DNA of 54,639 nt from Nitrospinaceae bacterium (lineage in GTDB: Bacteria; Nitrospinota; Nitrospinia; Nitrospinales; VA-1), in NCBI GenBank assembly GCA_029261475.1, contig JAJDBG010000120.1, positions 1-54,639 on the forward strand. The letters are read 5' to 3'. The position numbers and the translations under genes were made by a program. Below the pieces are notes generated by a model that worked only from the letters and a program-made list of their open reading frames with translations, was not told the DNA's origin and ran no database searches. The stretch's first letter is position 1; each line of letters begins with the position of its first letter. Shown here piece by piece: positions 43,651-53,099 of this stretch.

Positions 43651-44604
43651 GTGAGCATCGACGACAAAGAGCTGGAAGATTTTATGCCGGCTGTGGAATT
43701 GAATTGGACCGACGAAGCAGTGGAAAGAATGAAGAATGTCCCATTTTTCGTCCGAAAAAGCGTAGTCCGCGGAATCGAAAATTACGCAAAAGATAAGGGC
43801 ATTGAGGAAGTGGACGACGCAGTGGTTTCGCGTGCAAGACAAGAACGCGAAGGTGCCGCAATGGCCGCATCCAACGCTGAAAAAGCTCAAGCCCAAACCG
43901 CTACGGCAGAAAAAGCAGTGAGACGGCAGTACGTTAACTTTGCTTTTTACAAACTGGACCCCGCTTTTCGCAGACTGCCTAAGGAAGAAAAAGAATCAGC
44001 CAAAAAGGAATTTATAGATTTTCTGGAAGATTGGGACACGCAATCCAAAATGATTTTGCTCAGCTACTCAATGGTTGGCATTCGTAGCGACTGCGATATC
44101 ATGCTTTGGCGTATTTCCTATGAACTGGAAGAATTTCAACGCATGACGACGAAACTATTGCAAACTCGTCTGGGTGCCTATCTTATTATTACAACGTCCT
44201 ACCTGTCTATGACCAAGCGGTCAATGTATCAGGACATGTTCAATCCTGAGCACGAAGAGGACAGGACGCACATTATACCCGGCAAGGCAAAGTACTTGTT
44301 CATATACCCTTTCGTCAAATCACGAGAGTGGTATCTTCTCACGCAATTTACGCGACAGGGAATCATGGACGAGCATATCTATGTCGGTAATAAATTCCCT
44401 TCCGTTAAACTAAACACCACTTATTCTTTCGGAATCGACGACCAAGAATTTGTTGTCGCCTTCGAAACGGATTATCCCGCAGACTTTGTGGATCTAGTTA
44501 TGGAACTCAGAGAAACCGAAGGCAGTCGCTATGTTGTGGAGGACACTCCAATTTTCACATGTATCGCAATGTCACTCGAAGACGCGATCAACAGCATGGC
44601 TTGA
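43651..44604 (+). CDS. PCP_red domain fused to chlorite dismutase/ChdC-family protein
   Basis: A 317-residue cytoplasmic protein. Residues about 15-55 match the small PCP_red domain (WTDEAVERMKNVPFFVRKSVVRGIENYA), named from protochlorophyllide reductase but widespread elsewhere. Residues about 85-317 match the chlorite dismutase/coproheme decarboxylase (HemQ) superfamily: YVNFAFYKLDPAFRRL, TTSYLSMTKRS, YPFVKSREWYLL, the proximal heme His242 (DEHIYVGN) and SFGIDDQEF. The distal position carries Leu254/Asn255 instead of the Arg of true chlorite dismutases or the Gln of Firmicute HemQ (my recollected alignment). A GTG start is used, with a promoter and its own terminator. Heme-related function is likely; chlorite removal is not supported. 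Confidence 0.85.
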   Translation: MSIDDKELEDFMPAVELNWTDEAVERMKNVPFFVRKSVVRGIENYAKDKGIEEVDDAVVSRARQEREGAAMAASNAEKAQAQTATAEKAVRRQYVNFAFYKLDPAFRRLPKEEKESAKKEFIDFLEDWDTQSKMILLSYSMVGIRSDCDIMLWRISYELEEFQRMTTKLLQTRLGAYLIITTSYLSMTKRSMYQDMFNPEHEEDRTHIIPGKAKYLFIYPFVKSREWYLLTQFTRQGIMDEHIYVGNKFPSVKLNTTYSFGIDDQEFVVAFETDYPADFVDLVMELRETEGSRYVVEDTPIFTCIAMSLEDAINSMA

Positions 44605-44621
44605 TTGATTCATTATAATTT

Positions 44622-44662
44622 AAAGGGGCTTGCGCCAAAAGGCGCAGGCCCCTTTTTATTTT
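44622..44662 (+). terminator. Intrinsic terminator
   Basis: Near-perfect 15-bp stem (44622-44636 with 44641-44655, GGGGC...GCGCC core), AAAA loop, then TTTTTATTTT. It ends the PCP_red/Cld-like transcript and precedes the SGNH gene by 14 bases. Confidence 0.9.
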
Positions 44663-44675
44663 GTAGAGATAACAA

Positions 44676-45359
44676 ATGATATTCCGCTCCCTGGCTTTTC
44701 TTCTATTGTTCATCGCCCATGGAGAAAATCTGGTTTTTGCCGAAAATGAGACGCTAAGATACGTTGCCTTGGGAGATTCCTATAGCAGTGGAAAGGGAGT
44801 CACTCCCGCGGAAAGCTGGCCTGCCCAATTAGCAGGTCGCTTGAATGAAGAAGGATTGAAAATCGAAGAAATCGCCAATCTCGCCCAGCCTGGCAACACC
44901 TCCACTCAAGTTCTAGAACACCAGATCCCTCAGTTGAAAACTCTAAAACCTCAATTACTGAGCCTGCAAATTGGCGTGAACGATTGGGTGCACGGATTCA
45001 CCAGTAAACGCTATCGGAAAGAAATCATCCTCGTTCTGGATTCACTATTAAAAATCATGCCCTCAAGGAAAATTTTGATCGTAACCGCACCCGAATTTTC
45101 CTGCTCTCCCACTGGCAAAAAATGGGGCTACGGGAAAAGTGCCGTCAATGGCATCGAAAGGATGAACCGCATTCTCGTCGAAGAAGCCAGAAATCGCCAG
45201 CTCACCACAGTCGATCTCTTTCCTCTTTCACAAGAACTATGCTCGAAAACAGGAATGTTTTCTAACGATGGAATGCACCCCTCCGCCAAACAGTATCAGC
45301 TATGGGTCAATGCCCTATTGCCTGCGACTAAAAAAATGCTGGGAGCTAGAAGCCGATGA
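44676..45359 (+). CDS. SGNH/GDSL hydrolase, exported
   Basis: A 227-residue hydrolase with a signal peptide (about 1-23, ending VFA). SGNH blocks: GDSYSSGKG (Ser nucleophile in block I, about 34), LAQPGNTSTQ, IGVNDW (block III) and NDGMHPSAKQYQLW (block V Asp/His). Substrates in this superfamily are carbohydrate or lipid esters. The last four bases overlap the DUF1643 gene (ATGA). Confidence 0.9.
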   Translation: MIFRSLAFLLLFIAHGENLVFAENETLRYVALGDSYSSGKGVTPAESWPAQLAGRLNEEGLKIEEIANLAQPGNTSTQVLEHQIPQLKTLKPQLLSLQIGVNDWVHGFTSKRYRKEIILVLDSLLKIMPSRKILIVTAPEFSCSPTGKKWGYGKSAVNGIERMNRILVEEARNRQLTTVDLFPLSQELCSKTGMFSNDGMHPSAKQYQLWVNALLPATKKMLGARSR

Positions 45360-45835
45360 TCATGGACACAGGTGCCGTCTTTTCAAAATGCAAACAATAC
45401 CGCTACGACTTATGGCGTTTGTGGGAAAAAGAAAAAGGCGTTGTCGCTTTCATTATGCTCAATCCCTCAACAGCGGATGAGACAAAAAACGATCCAACGG
45501 TCGAACGTTGCCAGCGTTTTGCAAAACTCTGGGGTTTTGGTGGGATGTACGTTTGCAATATATTTGCCTTCCGTACCACCTATCCGAAAGAGCTTTTGAA
45601 AATGGGGAAACCCATCGGACCTAAAAATAATGCCATGATTTTAAAAAGAGCAAAGGAAGCAAAAAAAGTCGTATGCGCCTGGGGCAATCACGGCTTATAT
45701 ATGGAGCGCGGTGATAAACTTTTACTGTTGTTAAAAAAAGAAGGGATCGAACCCGAGACCTTCGGCTTGACACAAATGGGCCAACCCCGGCACCCGCTCT
45801 ATCTACGCAAAACTGCTAAAACAACGCCTTTCTGA
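45356..45835 (+). CDS. DUF1643 family protein
   Basis: A 159-residue protein of DUF1643: YRYDLWRLW, FIMLNPSTADETKNDPTVERC, YVCNIFAFRTTYPKELLK and CAWGNHG are the family's conserved parts. It is cytoplasmic and of unknown function. Its start overlaps the stop of the hydrolase (ATGA), so translation is coupled, though no shared role is apparent. Confidence 0.9.
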   Translation: MIMDTGAVFSKCKQYRYDLWRLWEKEKGVVAFIMLNPSTADETKNDPTVERCQRFAKLWGFGGMYVCNIFAFRTTYPKELLKMGKPIGPKNNAMILKRAKEAKKVVCAWGNHGLYMERGDKLLLLLKKEGIEPETFGLTQMGQPRHPLYLRKTAKTTPF

Positions 45836-45859
45836 TTCCCAAGTATTCAGACCGTCCCG

Positions 45860-46165
45860 CTAATCCGCCCACTCGTCGTCATCGTCGCCGTCGTCTTCTT
45901 TTTCAGTTTCCTCGATCAGAGCGTCCACTTGTTCCTGCTCCGCCGCATTCATCAGTTCATGGATTTCTTCGTATCCCGAAGCCAATCGCTGAATATTGAG
46001 CAGTAGATTGATCAGATCGGCTTCCTTGCATTCCTGAATACCCGCTACCAGTGGGCCTCGCTCATCCTCATCATAAACTTCGTCCCATTTGTCGAAAGTG
46101 GACAAAATTTTGTCTTTGCAGTGAATCAGATCATAAAAAAAACTCTGTATTTCAATTTTAGGCAT
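45860..46165 (-). CDS. Small acidic hypothetical protein
   Basis: A 101-residue, helical, acidic cytoplasmic protein ending in EKEDDGDDDDEWAD. AAGG lies about nine bases upstream of the ATG. I recognise no domain. It is convergent with the DUF1643 gene and divergent from the DUF1566 gene. Confidence 0.6.
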   Translation of the reverse strand: MPKIEIQSFFYDLIHCKDKILSTFDKWDEVYDEDERGPLVAGIQECKEADLINLLLNIQRLASGYEEIHELMNAAEQEQVDALIEETEKEDDGDDDDEWAD

Positions 46166-46324
46166 CGTCCAACCTTTCTAGTTGCTTTCAATCTATATCA
46201 AGTATCTACATTACGACTCATAATAAGCGATAAGGATTCACTATTTAACGCTAATTTATTTACTGATATATTATAATGGTTTTTTACGGATAATCTAAAA
46301 CCCCATTCACTCCTAATAAATATA

Positions 46325-46810
46325 ATGTCAGAAGAAGACAATCGCTTTAAAGATAACGAAAATGGAACCCTCACAGATACGAAATACAATCTGATGTGGT
46401 TTAAAGAAGACACCTATCAACTCAAGGGAAAATGGTGCACTTGGAAAGGTGCCAGCAAATTTGTCGAAAAAATGAATGAGGAAAAATTCGCAGGATTTTC
46501 CGACTGGCGCTTGCCCAGCTCTCAGGAATGCAGAAATCTCTACGATCATGAATGCAAAAACATGGACTTCAATGATGACATCGTCCACATTGATTTGAAA
46601 TTTCCTGAAGGATGCGGGTTCACCTATTGGTGCGCGGAAGACAAAGGCATCAATGCCATGGCCTATAATTTCTACAGCGACCGGGCTTACACCATTCGAA
46701 AAACCACCTCCAGCGAAAGCAATATGTCCTGTCGCCCAATTCGTACCGCTGGCCCAAAAGTTAAAAAAATGGGTCGCGTTTCCAACACTGGGCGTTCACG
46801 CCGAGAATAA
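46325..46810 (+). CDS. DUF1566 domain protein
   Basis: A 161-residue protein with a DUF1566 (Lcl C-terminal) domain: NGTLTDTKYNLMWFKEDT, the typical CTWKGASKFVEKMN and FAGFSDWRLPSSQE motifs, and a C-terminal SCRPIR. The domain is common in secreted proteins of marine bacteria, but no signal peptide is visible here. The basic tail is unusual (RSRRE). Function unknown. Confidence 0.9.
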   Translation: MSEEDNRFKDNENGTLTDTKYNLMWFKEDTYQLKGKWCTWKGASKFVEKMNEEKFAGFSDWRLPSSQECRNLYDHECKNMDFNDDIVHIDLKFPEGCGFTYWCAEDKGINAMAYNFYSDRAYTIRKTTSSESNMSCRPIRTAGPKVKKMGRVSNTGRSRRE

Positions 46811-46851
46811 GCCTTATCTTTCTCGTATTACTCTAGTTACAAAATACTTTT

Positions 46852-48039
46852 ATGGCATTCCACCGAGCAAGCCAGGCCGAGATCAATCTCAGTGCTTTGC
46901 GTGATAATTTTGCGACCGTTCGTCGACTTCTTCCTCCTGCGACCGAAATCCTTGCCGTAGTCAAAGCCGACTCCTATGGGCATGGCGTACTGCCTTGCGC
47001 TAAAACCTTAATCAATGCAGGGGCCAGTGGCCTCGGCGTCGCAATAGGCAACGAAGGCATTGAGTTGAGGGAAAATGGAATCGACAGTCCTATTCTGGTA
47101 ATGGGCGGATTTGTTCCTGAAGAAATCGGTGATCTCATCCATCATGATCTCGAAATCACCCTGCATGACGAAAATCAGGCCATCGCCGTTGCCAAGGAAG
47201 CGCGGCGGCAAAATAAAAACGTTCCCGTCCACCTCAAAATTGATACGGGAATGGGACGGCTTGGAGTTCTCCCTTCTGCCGTTGCCGAATTAGCAAATTA
47301 CATTGATGGCGAAAAATCATTGTCTCTGGCAGGAGTTTCAACTCACCTTGCAACCGCTGAATGGGAGGACAAAAAACACTCTCAGGAGCAAATTGAAAAG
47401 TTCAGAAAAATAACAGCACGGTTCAAAAAAAACAGAGCCCACTTCCCAAAGTTTCATTGCGCCAATTCGGCGGGGATCATCAACCATCCTGAAAGCTGGT
47501 TTGACAAAGTTCGCCCTGGCATCATGCTTTATGGTGCCTTTTCCTCTACACGATTGGCCCCCATCCTTTTAGAGTCTGGAGCAGATCACCCCCAACTCAA
47601 ACCTGTGATGACCTGGAAGTGCAGGATACTGCATATCAAATCCGTTCCCAAAGGATCTCCACTAAGCTATGGAGCCATATTCACAACTCAACGTGACAGC
47701 AGGATCGCCCTGATCGGCGTTGGTTATGCAGACGGACTCCGCCGCCAATTATCAAATAAAATGGAGTTATTGGTTCAGGGAAAACGTGTTCCACAGGTGG
47801 GAAGAATTTGCATGGACAATACACTCATTGATGTTACCGATCACCCTGACATCCAGGTCGGTGATGAGGCTGTGATATTTGGACATCAAAAGGGAGCGTT
47901 TATCCCGGTAGAAGAGACCGCAGAGAAATGTGACACGGTGTCCTACGAGCTACTCTGCGCCGTCGGGCAAAGAGTCCCCCGAGTTTATATTGATTCGGCC
48001 GGCCCCACCCCAGCAAATCTGGAGCGTAAAAAGGGGTAA
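46852..48039 (+). CDS. alr: Alanine racemase
   Basis: PLP-dependent enzyme of 395 residues that makes D-alanine for peptidoglycan. PLP lysine in AVVKADSYGHG (about Lys39), the catalytic Tyr in PLSYGAIFTT (about 278) and VRPGIMLYGA (about 227). Length is normal. The last 55 bases overlap, on the opposite strand, the 3' end of the membrane protein gene at 47985. Confidence 0.97.
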   Translation: MAFHRASQAEINLSALRDNFATVRRLLPPATEILAVVKADSYGHGVLPCAKTLINAGASGLGVAIGNEGIELRENGIDSPILVMGGFVPEEIGDLIHHDLEITLHDENQAIAVAKEARRQNKNVPVHLKIDTGMGRLGVLPSAVAELANYIDGEKSLSLAGVSTHLATAEWEDKKHSQEQIEKFRKITARFKKNRAHFPKFHCANSAGIINHPESWFDKVRPGIMLYGAFSSTRLAPILLESGADHPQLKPVMTWKCRILHIKSVPKGSPLSYGAIFTTQRDSRIALIGVGYADGLRRQLSNKMELLVQGKRVPQVGRICMDNTLIDVTDHPDIQVGDEAVIFGHQKGAFIPVEETAEKCDTVSYELLCAVGQRVPRVYIDSAGPTPANLERKKG

Positions 48040-48575
48040 GAAAAGGCCAGCCAGATCAAAACAGGGACGGCATACACTCCAATTTCAGAATTGAAGCTGT
48101 CCAAAGTTCCAAAAATATTACGTTGAATATCCATATATGTGATCAAACTGTATTCACCCAACTGCGTCGAATAAACAAGAAAAATTTTATTCAAGACCAC
48201 AAAGGCATGGTAGAGAACAACGAAGCACATGCCCCAACCAAAAACCTTGCCCTTTTCATCCCATTCCATTGTAGGAATAAGCAGAGCCAGAGCAAACAAA
48301 ATACAAATACTGAATTGAAAAGCCTGAAAATCGACCTTTGGAAGTTGTCCAACAACAGATGCCGTATCCGAGTTTAAGGCCACCTCCCAGTTCGTCATAG
48401 CCACAACACCCTTCACATCAGAGGGCCCTAAAGCCGACAGCATTGGCGTCGTCAAATGTGCCAGCAATTGATTGTAAGCAAAAGAAAAGGGAGTCCACAG
48501 TAAAAAAACCATAAAACCTACCGCCACCGAATTCAAAATAGCCCCACCCGAATCCTTGCGAATAGAAAAAGTCAT
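47985..48575 (-). CDS. Membrane protein of unknown function
   Basis: A 196-residue protein with four to five hydrophobic segments (about 15-38, 85-105, 115-140, 175-190). It begins MTFSIRKDSGGAILN and contains FSFAYNQLLAHLTTPMLSALG, which is suggestive of a periplasm-facing loop. The start at 48575 is chosen because GGAGG lies upstream; a longer frame to 48635 is possible. Its 3' end overlaps alr on the other strand by 55 bases. No family assigned. Confidence 0.65.
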   Translation of the reverse strand: MTFSIRKDSGGAILNSVAVGFMVFLLWTPFSFAYNQLLAHLTTPMLSALGPSDVKGVVAMTNWEVALNSDTASVVGQLPKVDFQAFQFSICILFALALLIPTMEWDEKGKVFGWGMCFVVLYHAFVVLNKIFLVYSTQLGEYSLITYMDIQRNIFGTLDSFNSEIGVYAVPVLIWLAFSYPFLRSRFAGVGPAESI

Positions 48576-48802
48576 GCCCTTGTCTGCCTCCAGATGATGA
48601 ACTTGAATAAAAAACCACAGGTTATCTATCGGCAAGAAACAGCAATATAATTAGCCCGGCGAACCGCTGGAGGGAAAAAAATCAGAGGCAAACATTTTTT
48701 GCAAAGCCAACGCAAATAAGGTGTCTATAAATCCAGAGGCATAACGAGTTTTAAAATTGAGTTATAGAGCATGAAAATATATCGACATACATCTTTCCTA
48801 TC

Positions 48803-49369
48803 TCAAATCTCCTTTAAAATCGCTCTGAGATTCTCAAACGCTTTTCTGCGGTGGGAGATTGCATTTTTTTCATCAGGTGTCATTTCTGCGAAAGTTCGCG
48901 TGTGACCATCGGGGATGAATATCACATCCCAGCCAAAGCCACCCGCCCCGCGTATCTCATGTGAGATAAAACCAGACACTTCTCCTTTAGCAATATGAAT
49001 ATCTTTTCCATCGTGTAAGGCAGAATAACAAATAGCTCGGGCCTTCCTGTTCTCGAAGCCCTCCAGCATTTTCAGCATTCCTTCACATCCCACACTGTCT
49101 TCAAACCACTTGACCAAAGCACCCGGGAGTTGCCCCCAGGCATCGAAAATCAGACCAGAATCTTCAATCAAAACGGGAGAGCCCAGTTTTTCATAAGCCA
49201 TCGAAACTTTATGAACCGCCAACTCTTCCAAATCGGCAGTTTGAATTTCAAATAAACCTTCAACACAGACCTGCTGTAATTCGACACCCAGAATTGTGCT
49301 AGCTTCCTTTGCTTTATTGGGATTTCCCGTCACAAAGGAAATATTTTTCCATATAGAATTTTCCGTCAT
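48803..49369 (-). CDS. rdgB: XTP/dITP diphosphatase (RdgB/HAM1)
   Basis: A 188-residue house-cleaning pyrophosphatase that removes ITP and XTP. Motifs: VTGNPNKAKEASTIL at the N-terminus, EDSGLIFDAWGQLPGALVKWF and GFGWDVIFIPDG, then EKNAISHRRKAFE. Slightly shorter than E. coli RdgB (197). GGTGAGAA precedes the ATG. It stands alone. Confidence 0.95.
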   Translation of the reverse strand: MTENSIWKNISFVTGNPNKAKEASTILGVELQQVCVEGLFEIQTADLEELAVHKVSMAYEKLGSPVLIEDSGLIFDAWGQLPGALVKWFEDSVGCEGMLKMLEGFENRKARAICYSALHDGKDIHIAKGEVSGFISHEIRGAGGFGWDVIFIPDGHTRTFAEMTPDEKNAISHRRKAFENLRAILKEI

Positions 49370-49463
49370 TTCTCACCCATCGTATTGCCTGATTTTGGTT
49401 CATGTGATATAAGATTAAACTTTCCAAATTATTTGAACCTTACTATTACCAGCCCAATTCCCT

Positions 49464-50240
49464 ATGATAGCCGCTTACAAACGAATCGTTTTCATATTCA
49501 TCATCCTGACACTCACCTCTGCCTGCAAACCCATCTTTGAATCCGACGAGGATTTCCTCTCACAAAAGGTGTTGCATGAGTTAGGAGAAATTCAGGAAAA
49601 ATATCATGCCGAAACCGGGAAATACGCCAGCACGCTTCTCGAAATCGAAAAATACAATTTAAAGTACGACAATGGCGTTGTCTATCTGGAATTTCAGGAA
49701 GCTAATAAAGACGATTGGCGTGCTATTGCTCTGCCCGCAGAGTCGGTCACCGCACGCGCTTTCGCTTTTGATACCAAGCAAGACGGGTTTTATGAGATGG
49801 GAGCCGAAGAGGTCTCTAGTTATGTATTGGGATCTCTTAATTCTATACGGGCCGACCAAAGAAAGCAGAACATCAACGACTGGACCTCAAAGGTCTTGTT
49901 GGTCCTTCTGTTATTTTTTGGTGTGAAACTCTTCTTTAAGTATAACGAGCCAAGATATCGCAAATTGTTTGTCAGCTATTTTATAACCCTCCCTCCTGCA
50001 GGCTGGTCTCTTGCCGTGGTCAATCACATGAAACCCGATACCATCTTCAGCTCAAGCATTTTGACTATGACCTTTATAGCTCTCGTGCTTTCGGCCTTGA
50101 GTCTGGGAGTGAATGGATGGTGGGTGTCCAGAAATGCAATGACCACCCCAGGACCTGTCATGGCTATGGTTTCGAGTGCCCTGCTTATGGCTTTTCTTTC
50201 ATTTGGAGTTCAGGTCTTTGTATTTGCTAAATTTTACTGA
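49464..50240 (+). CDS. Putative lipoprotein with C-terminal membrane helices
   Basis: A 258-residue protein. N-terminal signal with a lipobox (LTSAC, Cys about 21), a polar periplasmic region (about 22-130), then four hydrophobic segments (about 145-160, 170-185, 196-215, 235-255). The combination of lipobox and several membrane helices is odd; the lipobox may be coincidental. No family recognised. Confidence 0.6.
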   Translation: MIAAYKRIVFIFIILTLTSACKPIFESDEDFLSQKVLHELGEIQEKYHAETGKYASTLLEIEKYNLKYDNGVVYLEFQEANKDDWRAIALPAESVTARAFAFDTKQDGFYEMGAEEVSSYVLGSLNSIRADQRKQNINDWTSKVLLVLLLFFGVKLFFKYNEPRYRKLFVSYFITLPPAGWSLAVVNHMKPDTIFSSSILTMTFIALVLSALSLGVNGWWVSRNAMTTPGPVMAMVSSALLMAFLSFGVQVFVFAKFY

Positions 50241-50251
50241 CAGGTCGTTAT

Positions 50252-51100
50252 TCAACCCCTTATCTCTTCCATTCGAGCAAAATCCTGGTCAACATAATTC
50301 AGCGTAACAACATGTGCTTTTCGCTGAACGTGTTCGGCTGTTTTTCTGCCCGATAAAGAGAACGATTGACCTTCTTTAGAATTTTTAGGAAGAAAAAATT
50401 TAATAGGACCTTCCGCCGTTTTCAAAGTACAAGCGCGCCCATCCTGAATGTGTTTTTTATTAACATATAGATTATAATAGGACTGCAGTTCCTTATTTTC
50501 GGATTTTTTGTCTGGCAAGATCTTAACGGAAATCGTCAAATCGCCCCTGCGATTATTAAACAAACTGGACTCACCTCTTGCAGGAATTTTAAGAGTCATC
50601 TTATCCCAGGCACCCGGTGGAATACGCACTTCAAAATTTTCTTTTCCCTTGCGGATTCGCACCACACCGCCACGAACTGCAACAGAAGGAGATATAGCGA
50701 CCTCCTGGCAAATGTCCAATTGAAAAATTGTCTTGTCCAATCGGCTCATGATCCGGCCTAAATTATCAAGGATTTGCTTTGCTCGCGGGTTTTTATCCCT
50801 CTGTTTTTTGATGAAGTTAAAAAAAACATTCGAGTCGGCTTTTCCATCGGTAGGATGAAAGGTCTCTTCCATAGAATAAGAGTCCCCGTTTTCAAATAGG
50901 AATTTTCGTTCAAGAGTTTGAAAAGCCAGGCTTATTTCTTTAAAGCGTGCTTCAGACTCCAGATTTCCCTGATTTTTGTCAGGATGATATTTTTTGGCCA
51001 AGGTATAATAGGTCTTTTTAATTTCTTCCCAAGGAAGATTTTCTTCGATCTGTAATACCCGGCAACATTCGTTAAAATCCATAGCAGAAAAATTATTCAT
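50252..51100 (-). CDS. J-domain protein (DnaJ/CbpA-like)
   Basis: A 282-residue co-chaperone. N-terminal J domain (about 8-70) with the HPD motif in AKKYHPDKNQGN, no Gly/Phe or zinc region, then a region with IRIPPGAWDKMTLKIPARGE resembling a DnaJ C-terminal peptide-binding domain (about 160-230). It presumably stimulates an Hsp70 ATPase. Start among several candidates (51112 TTG, 51100 ATG, 51082 ATG); none has a clear ribosome binding site. Confidence 0.88.
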   Translation of the reverse strand: MNNFSAMDFNECCRVLQIEENLPWEEIKKTYYTLAKKYHPDKNQGNLESEARFKEISLAFQTLERKFLFENGDSYSMEETFHPTDGKADSNVFFNFIKKQRDKNPRAKQILDNLGRIMSRLDKTIFQLDICQEVAISPSVAVRGGVVRIRKGKENFEVRIPPGAWDKMTLKIPARGESSLFNNRRGDLTISVKILPDKKSENKELQSYYNLYVNKKHIQDGRACTLKTAEGPIKFFLPKNSKEGQSFSLSGRKTAEHVQRKAHVVTLNYVDQDFARMEEIRG

Positions 51101-51295
51101 AATCCGTGCCAAATAAAAAAGGTGGAAAAGTACTGATATTTATGGTTATTTGATACGTTGCAAGCCTGCGAAGGCAAACCAACTCGGCAAATTTTTCCCT
51201 TTTTTTCACCAAATAGTTACTTAATTCAATGAAGTAAGACAAGGGATGTAGTTGTAAGTTCTGATATTCCCCAATGTTAACGCTTTTAAAATTCA

Positions 51296-52345
51296 ATGCA
51301 AACTAAAAATTTCATAGGATTTCCCGAACAAAAACTCATCGAAATTTTCGAAGAGCTTGGCGAACCTGCATATAGAGTCCGGCAGACCTTGACCTGGGTC
51401 TATCATTACCGCGTCAAAGATTTCATGGAAATGACCAATCTTTCCAAAAACCTGCGAGCTCGTCTGGCAGAACGCTTTCATATAAGTCTTCCAAAAATCA
51501 ACAAGAGGGATCTTTCCCGAGATGGAACGATCAAATACCTTTTTGAATTATCCGATGGGCAATTGATCGAAAGCGTCTGGATGCCATCAGATACCAGAAG
51601 GACCCTTTGTGTCTCCAGTCAAGTCGGCTGTCGTTTGAACTGCTCGTTTTGCATGACAGCAACAATGGGGCTTCAACGCAATCTGGAGTCGAGTGAAATC
51701 ATCGGTCAAATAATGGCCGTTAATGAAGATTTGCAAGAGAAAGACAATATCACTAACATTGTTCTGATGGGGATGGGTGAACCTCTCGACAACTATTCCG
51801 CACTCGTGGATGCAGTACGCCTCATGATCTCACCCGAGGCCATGAAGATATCAACCCGCAAAGTCACCGTTTCCACCTCGGGACTGGTAGATAAAATCAA
51901 ACAATTCCAAGAAGAAAATTTACACGTCAATCTAGCAATTTCTCTCAATGCGACAGAAAATGCCACTCGGGACATATTGATTCCCATAAACAAAAAGTAT
52001 CCCATTGAAGTCTTGCTAGAATGCTTGAGAAACTATCCACTCAAGCCACAACGTCGACTAACATTTGAGTACATCCTCTTGAAAGATATCAACGACAGCC
52101 AAGAAGATGCAGAGCGATTGGTCCATTTGCTCAAGGGCATACCATCCAAGATCAATTTGATTCCCTTCAACCCCTTTGAGCCATCTCCGTATCTTCCTCC
52201 TTCCGAGGAAACTGTCTCTCATTTTCAGAATTATTTGATCGAAAGAAATTTCACAACATTTGTCAGGAAAAATCGGGGGGCCGACATCATGGGTGCTTGC
52301 GGACAACTCGCCGCTAATTCCCTGCCCCAGCCCTCTCCGGCCTGA
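51296..52345 (+). CDS. rlmN: 23S rRNA (adenine2503-C2) methyltransferase RlmN
   Basis: Radical-SAM enzyme of 349 residues that methylates 23S rRNA A2503 and tRNA A37. Cluster motif CRLNCSFC (CxxxCxxC, about 109-116), the catalytic cysteine in TLCVSSQVG (about 102) and the second, methyl-carrying cysteine in ADIMGACGQL near the C-terminus. MGMGEPL and VSTSGLV are also present. Length normal. Confidence 0.97.
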   Translation: MQTKNFIGFPEQKLIEIFEELGEPAYRVRQTLTWVYHYRVKDFMEMTNLSKNLRARLAERFHISLPKINKRDLSRDGTIKYLFELSDGQLIESVWMPSDTRRTLCVSSQVGCRLNCSFCMTATMGLQRNLESSEIIGQIMAVNEDLQEKDNITNIVLMGMGEPLDNYSALVDAVRLMISPEAMKISTRKVTVSTSGLVDKIKQFQEENLHVNLAISLNATENATRDILIPINKKYPIEVLLECLRNYPLKPQRRLTFEYILLKDINDSQEDAERLVHLLKGIPSKINLIPFNPFEPSPYLPPSEETVSHFQNYLIERNFTTFVRKNRGADIMGACGQLAANSLPQPSPA

Positions 52346-52363
52346 TTTTAGAAAATCCAAAAA

Positions 52364-53095
52364 ATGAACACAGAGCAAGCAGAAGAACTCGAACTTTCTA
52401 TTGTCATCCCACTTTACAATGAAAGAGATAATCTGGTTCCCCTGGAAGCAGAACTAGAGAAAACCTTGCCCGAACTCGGTCTGAGTTATGAAATTGTTTT
52501 GATCGATGATGGGAGTACCGACGGGAGTGCGCACCTTGTACGCGAACTGCAAACGGTCAATCCTCACATTCGCTTGATTCGATTTGGGAATAATCATGGG
52601 CAGACGGCCGCTTTTTGGGCTGGATTCAAAAAAGCACGCGGCAAGATAATCATCACTATGGATGCCGATTTGCAGAACAGCCCGGCAGACATTCCCCTCT
52701 TACTGGAAAAAATGGGAAGCTACGATGTCGTCTGCGGCTGGCGCCACAAACGTAACGACCCCTGGATTAGAAAGATATCCTCGAAAATTGCCAACTCAAT
52801 AAGGAACGCGTTGAGTGCCGAGACTATCGCCGACACCGGTTGCTCCCTAAAAGCATTTCGCCGGGAATGTTTCGACAACATTCGCCTCTATAATGGACTC
52901 CACCGATTCTTTCCGACCCTGATGAAAATGGAAGGGTTCAAAGTGACCCAAGTCAAAGTCGGGCATTATCCTCGCGTTCATGGGGTTTCTAAATATGGCA
53001 TTGGCAATCGAGCCTTGGTCGCATTTCTCGATCTACTGGCTATTCGATGGATGAAAAAAAGATGGATCAACTACGATATTGTGGAGGATAATTGA
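52364..53095 (+). CDS. GT2 family glycosyltransferase (DPM1-like)
   Basis: A 243-residue GT-A fold enzyme: SIVIPLYNERDNL, IVLIDDGSTDGS, ITMDADLQNSP (DxD nucleotide-sugar/metal site) and DTGCSLKAFRRE (acceptor region). It resembles polyprenyl-phosphate sugar transferases but lacks C-terminal membrane helices. The LAB_N protein follows after four bases, so the two may act together in lipid-linked sugar or lipid A modification. Sugar specificity is unknown. Confidence 0.92.
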   Translation: MNTEQAEELELSIVIPLYNERDNLVPLEAELEKTLPELGLSYEIVLIDDGSTDGSAHLVRELQTVNPHIRLIRFGNNHGQTAAFWAGFKKARGKIIITMDADLQNSPADIPLLLEKMGSYDVVCGWRHKRNDPWIRKISSKIANSIRNALSAETIADTGCSLKAFRRECFDNIRLYNGLHRFFPTLMKMEGFKVTQVKVGHYPRVHGVSKYGIGNRALVAFLDLLAIRWMKKRWINYDIVEDN

Positions 53096-53099
53096 GTTT

